Source: Saccoglossus kowalevskii
Lineage: Eukaryota > Hemichordata > Enteropneusta > Harrimaniidae
Direction: 5' to 3'
NCBI RefSeq assembly: GCF_000003605.2
Contig: NW_003119425.1
Location: 1,950,981-1,982,280 of the forward strand
Length of the DNA: 31,300 nt
A program made the translations under genes and the position numbers. The notes under the pieces are model-generated. The model worked only from the letters and a program-made list of their open reading frames with translations, was not told the origin of the DNA and searched no databases. Below, piece after piece: positions 30,874 through 31,300 of the stretch (within the stretch, counting starts at the first letter, position 1; the number at the start of each line of letters is the position of its first letter).

Positions 30874-31300
30874 AGTCCCCGTTCGGACGTAGTCCGAAAA
30901 CGGGGACTTATGGTTTGCCCTGTGTGCGTCCGTGCGTCCGTGATCACCTGTATCTCGAACATGCATGGACCGATTAAGTTCAAACTTCACTCATACATCA
31001 CACATTATATGGGACATATGCACATGCATTTTTTTCATGATCCGATTAACGATAGCCGAATAGCGGCCATTTTAAGGCCGAAAATGCATCAAAATCGCAC
31101 ATTTTCACCATTCCGGACCCGGATCTCAGTTATGCATGGACAGATTTTGTTTAAATTTGGTACATACATTAAACATAATAGGACCTTGATGCACGTCCTT
31201 TTTTTTTTTTGGATCGGATTCGAAATAGCCGACTGGCGGCCATTTTGTTTTAAAGAATTCAGTTCTGGATCCGTATCTGAGACATGTCTGGATTGATCGA
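30874..31300 (+). repeat. Core-repeat element, hairpin-headed family, copy B (runs off right edge)
   Basis: AGTCCCCGTTCGGAC (30874-30888) and GTCCGAAAACGGGGACT (30892-30908) form a near-perfect hairpin. A GTGCGTCCGTGCGTCCGTG segment follows, then core units starting near 30952, 31123 and 31275 (spacings 171 and 152). ATAGCCGACTGGCGGCCAT at 31225 and a variant at 31052 repeat the palindromic motif seen at 29803. The open frame at 30910-31296 crosses these repeats and is not judged to be a gene. Confidence 0.72.

Noticed and set aside
30910-31296. 128-codon open frame at the right edge
   Set aside because: It runs across three core-repeat units and the post-hairpin microsatellite; the frame is a by-product of the repeats.

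Overview
The window is eukaryotic nuclear DNA. It is AT-rich, with long non-coding stretches, GT-AG introns, many small inverted-repeat transposons, microsatellites and a large minisatellite. Gene content (BIRC5/survivin, a cilium-associated CCDC96, cytosolic thymidine kinase TK1) makes it a metazoan. The repeat style (MITEs, and hairpin plus microsatellite plus ~150-170 bp core-repeat elements like the Pearl/Helentron elements of bivalves) suggests a marine invertebrate. I cannot tell mollusc, other lophotrochozoan and invertebrate deuterostome apart from this sequence.

Layout, left to right. Positions 1-560 hold a core-repeat/microsatellite/hairpin element, and 787-1690 a 19-bp minisatellite with a 57-bp higher-order pattern. 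A small minus-strand exon at 1770-1860 starts an unidentified protein with a duplicated MADQPPPPYP sequence; the rest of that gene lies off the left edge. A 1.2-kb inverted-repeat element follows (2753-3957), then non-coding DNA to about 6300. BIRC5 (survivin) occupies 6394-14546 on the plus strand in four exons. CCDC96 occupies 17174-26480 on the minus strand in ten exons, which join in one open frame of 612 codons plus stop. TK1 begins at 26691 on the plus strand; its first four exons (P-loop through the DEGQF active-site segment) are present and the 3' exons lie beyond the right edge. TK1 intron 4 is filled with core-repeat elements.

BIRC5 and TK1 are both cell-division genes, and they are close neighbours in human (17q25.3, TK1-AFMID-BIRC5), so their proximity here looks like ancient linkage. 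CCDC96 and TK1 are head-to-head, with about 210 bp between start codons. That interval holds a 12-bp palindromic E2F consensus, an E-box and a near-match to TCTCGCGAGA, and should be a shared promoter. BIRC5 and CCDC96 are convergent, with about 2.6 kb between stop codons. BIRC5 has its own TATA-less type promoter with a palindromic NRF1 site and a YY1-type site.

I see no obviously new multi-gene system. The best points for follow-up are the conserved linkage with a swapped divergent partner, the E2F site in the shared promoter, the duplicated promoter-like segment on both sides of BIRC5 exon 2, and one core-repeat superfamily seen at four or five sites.
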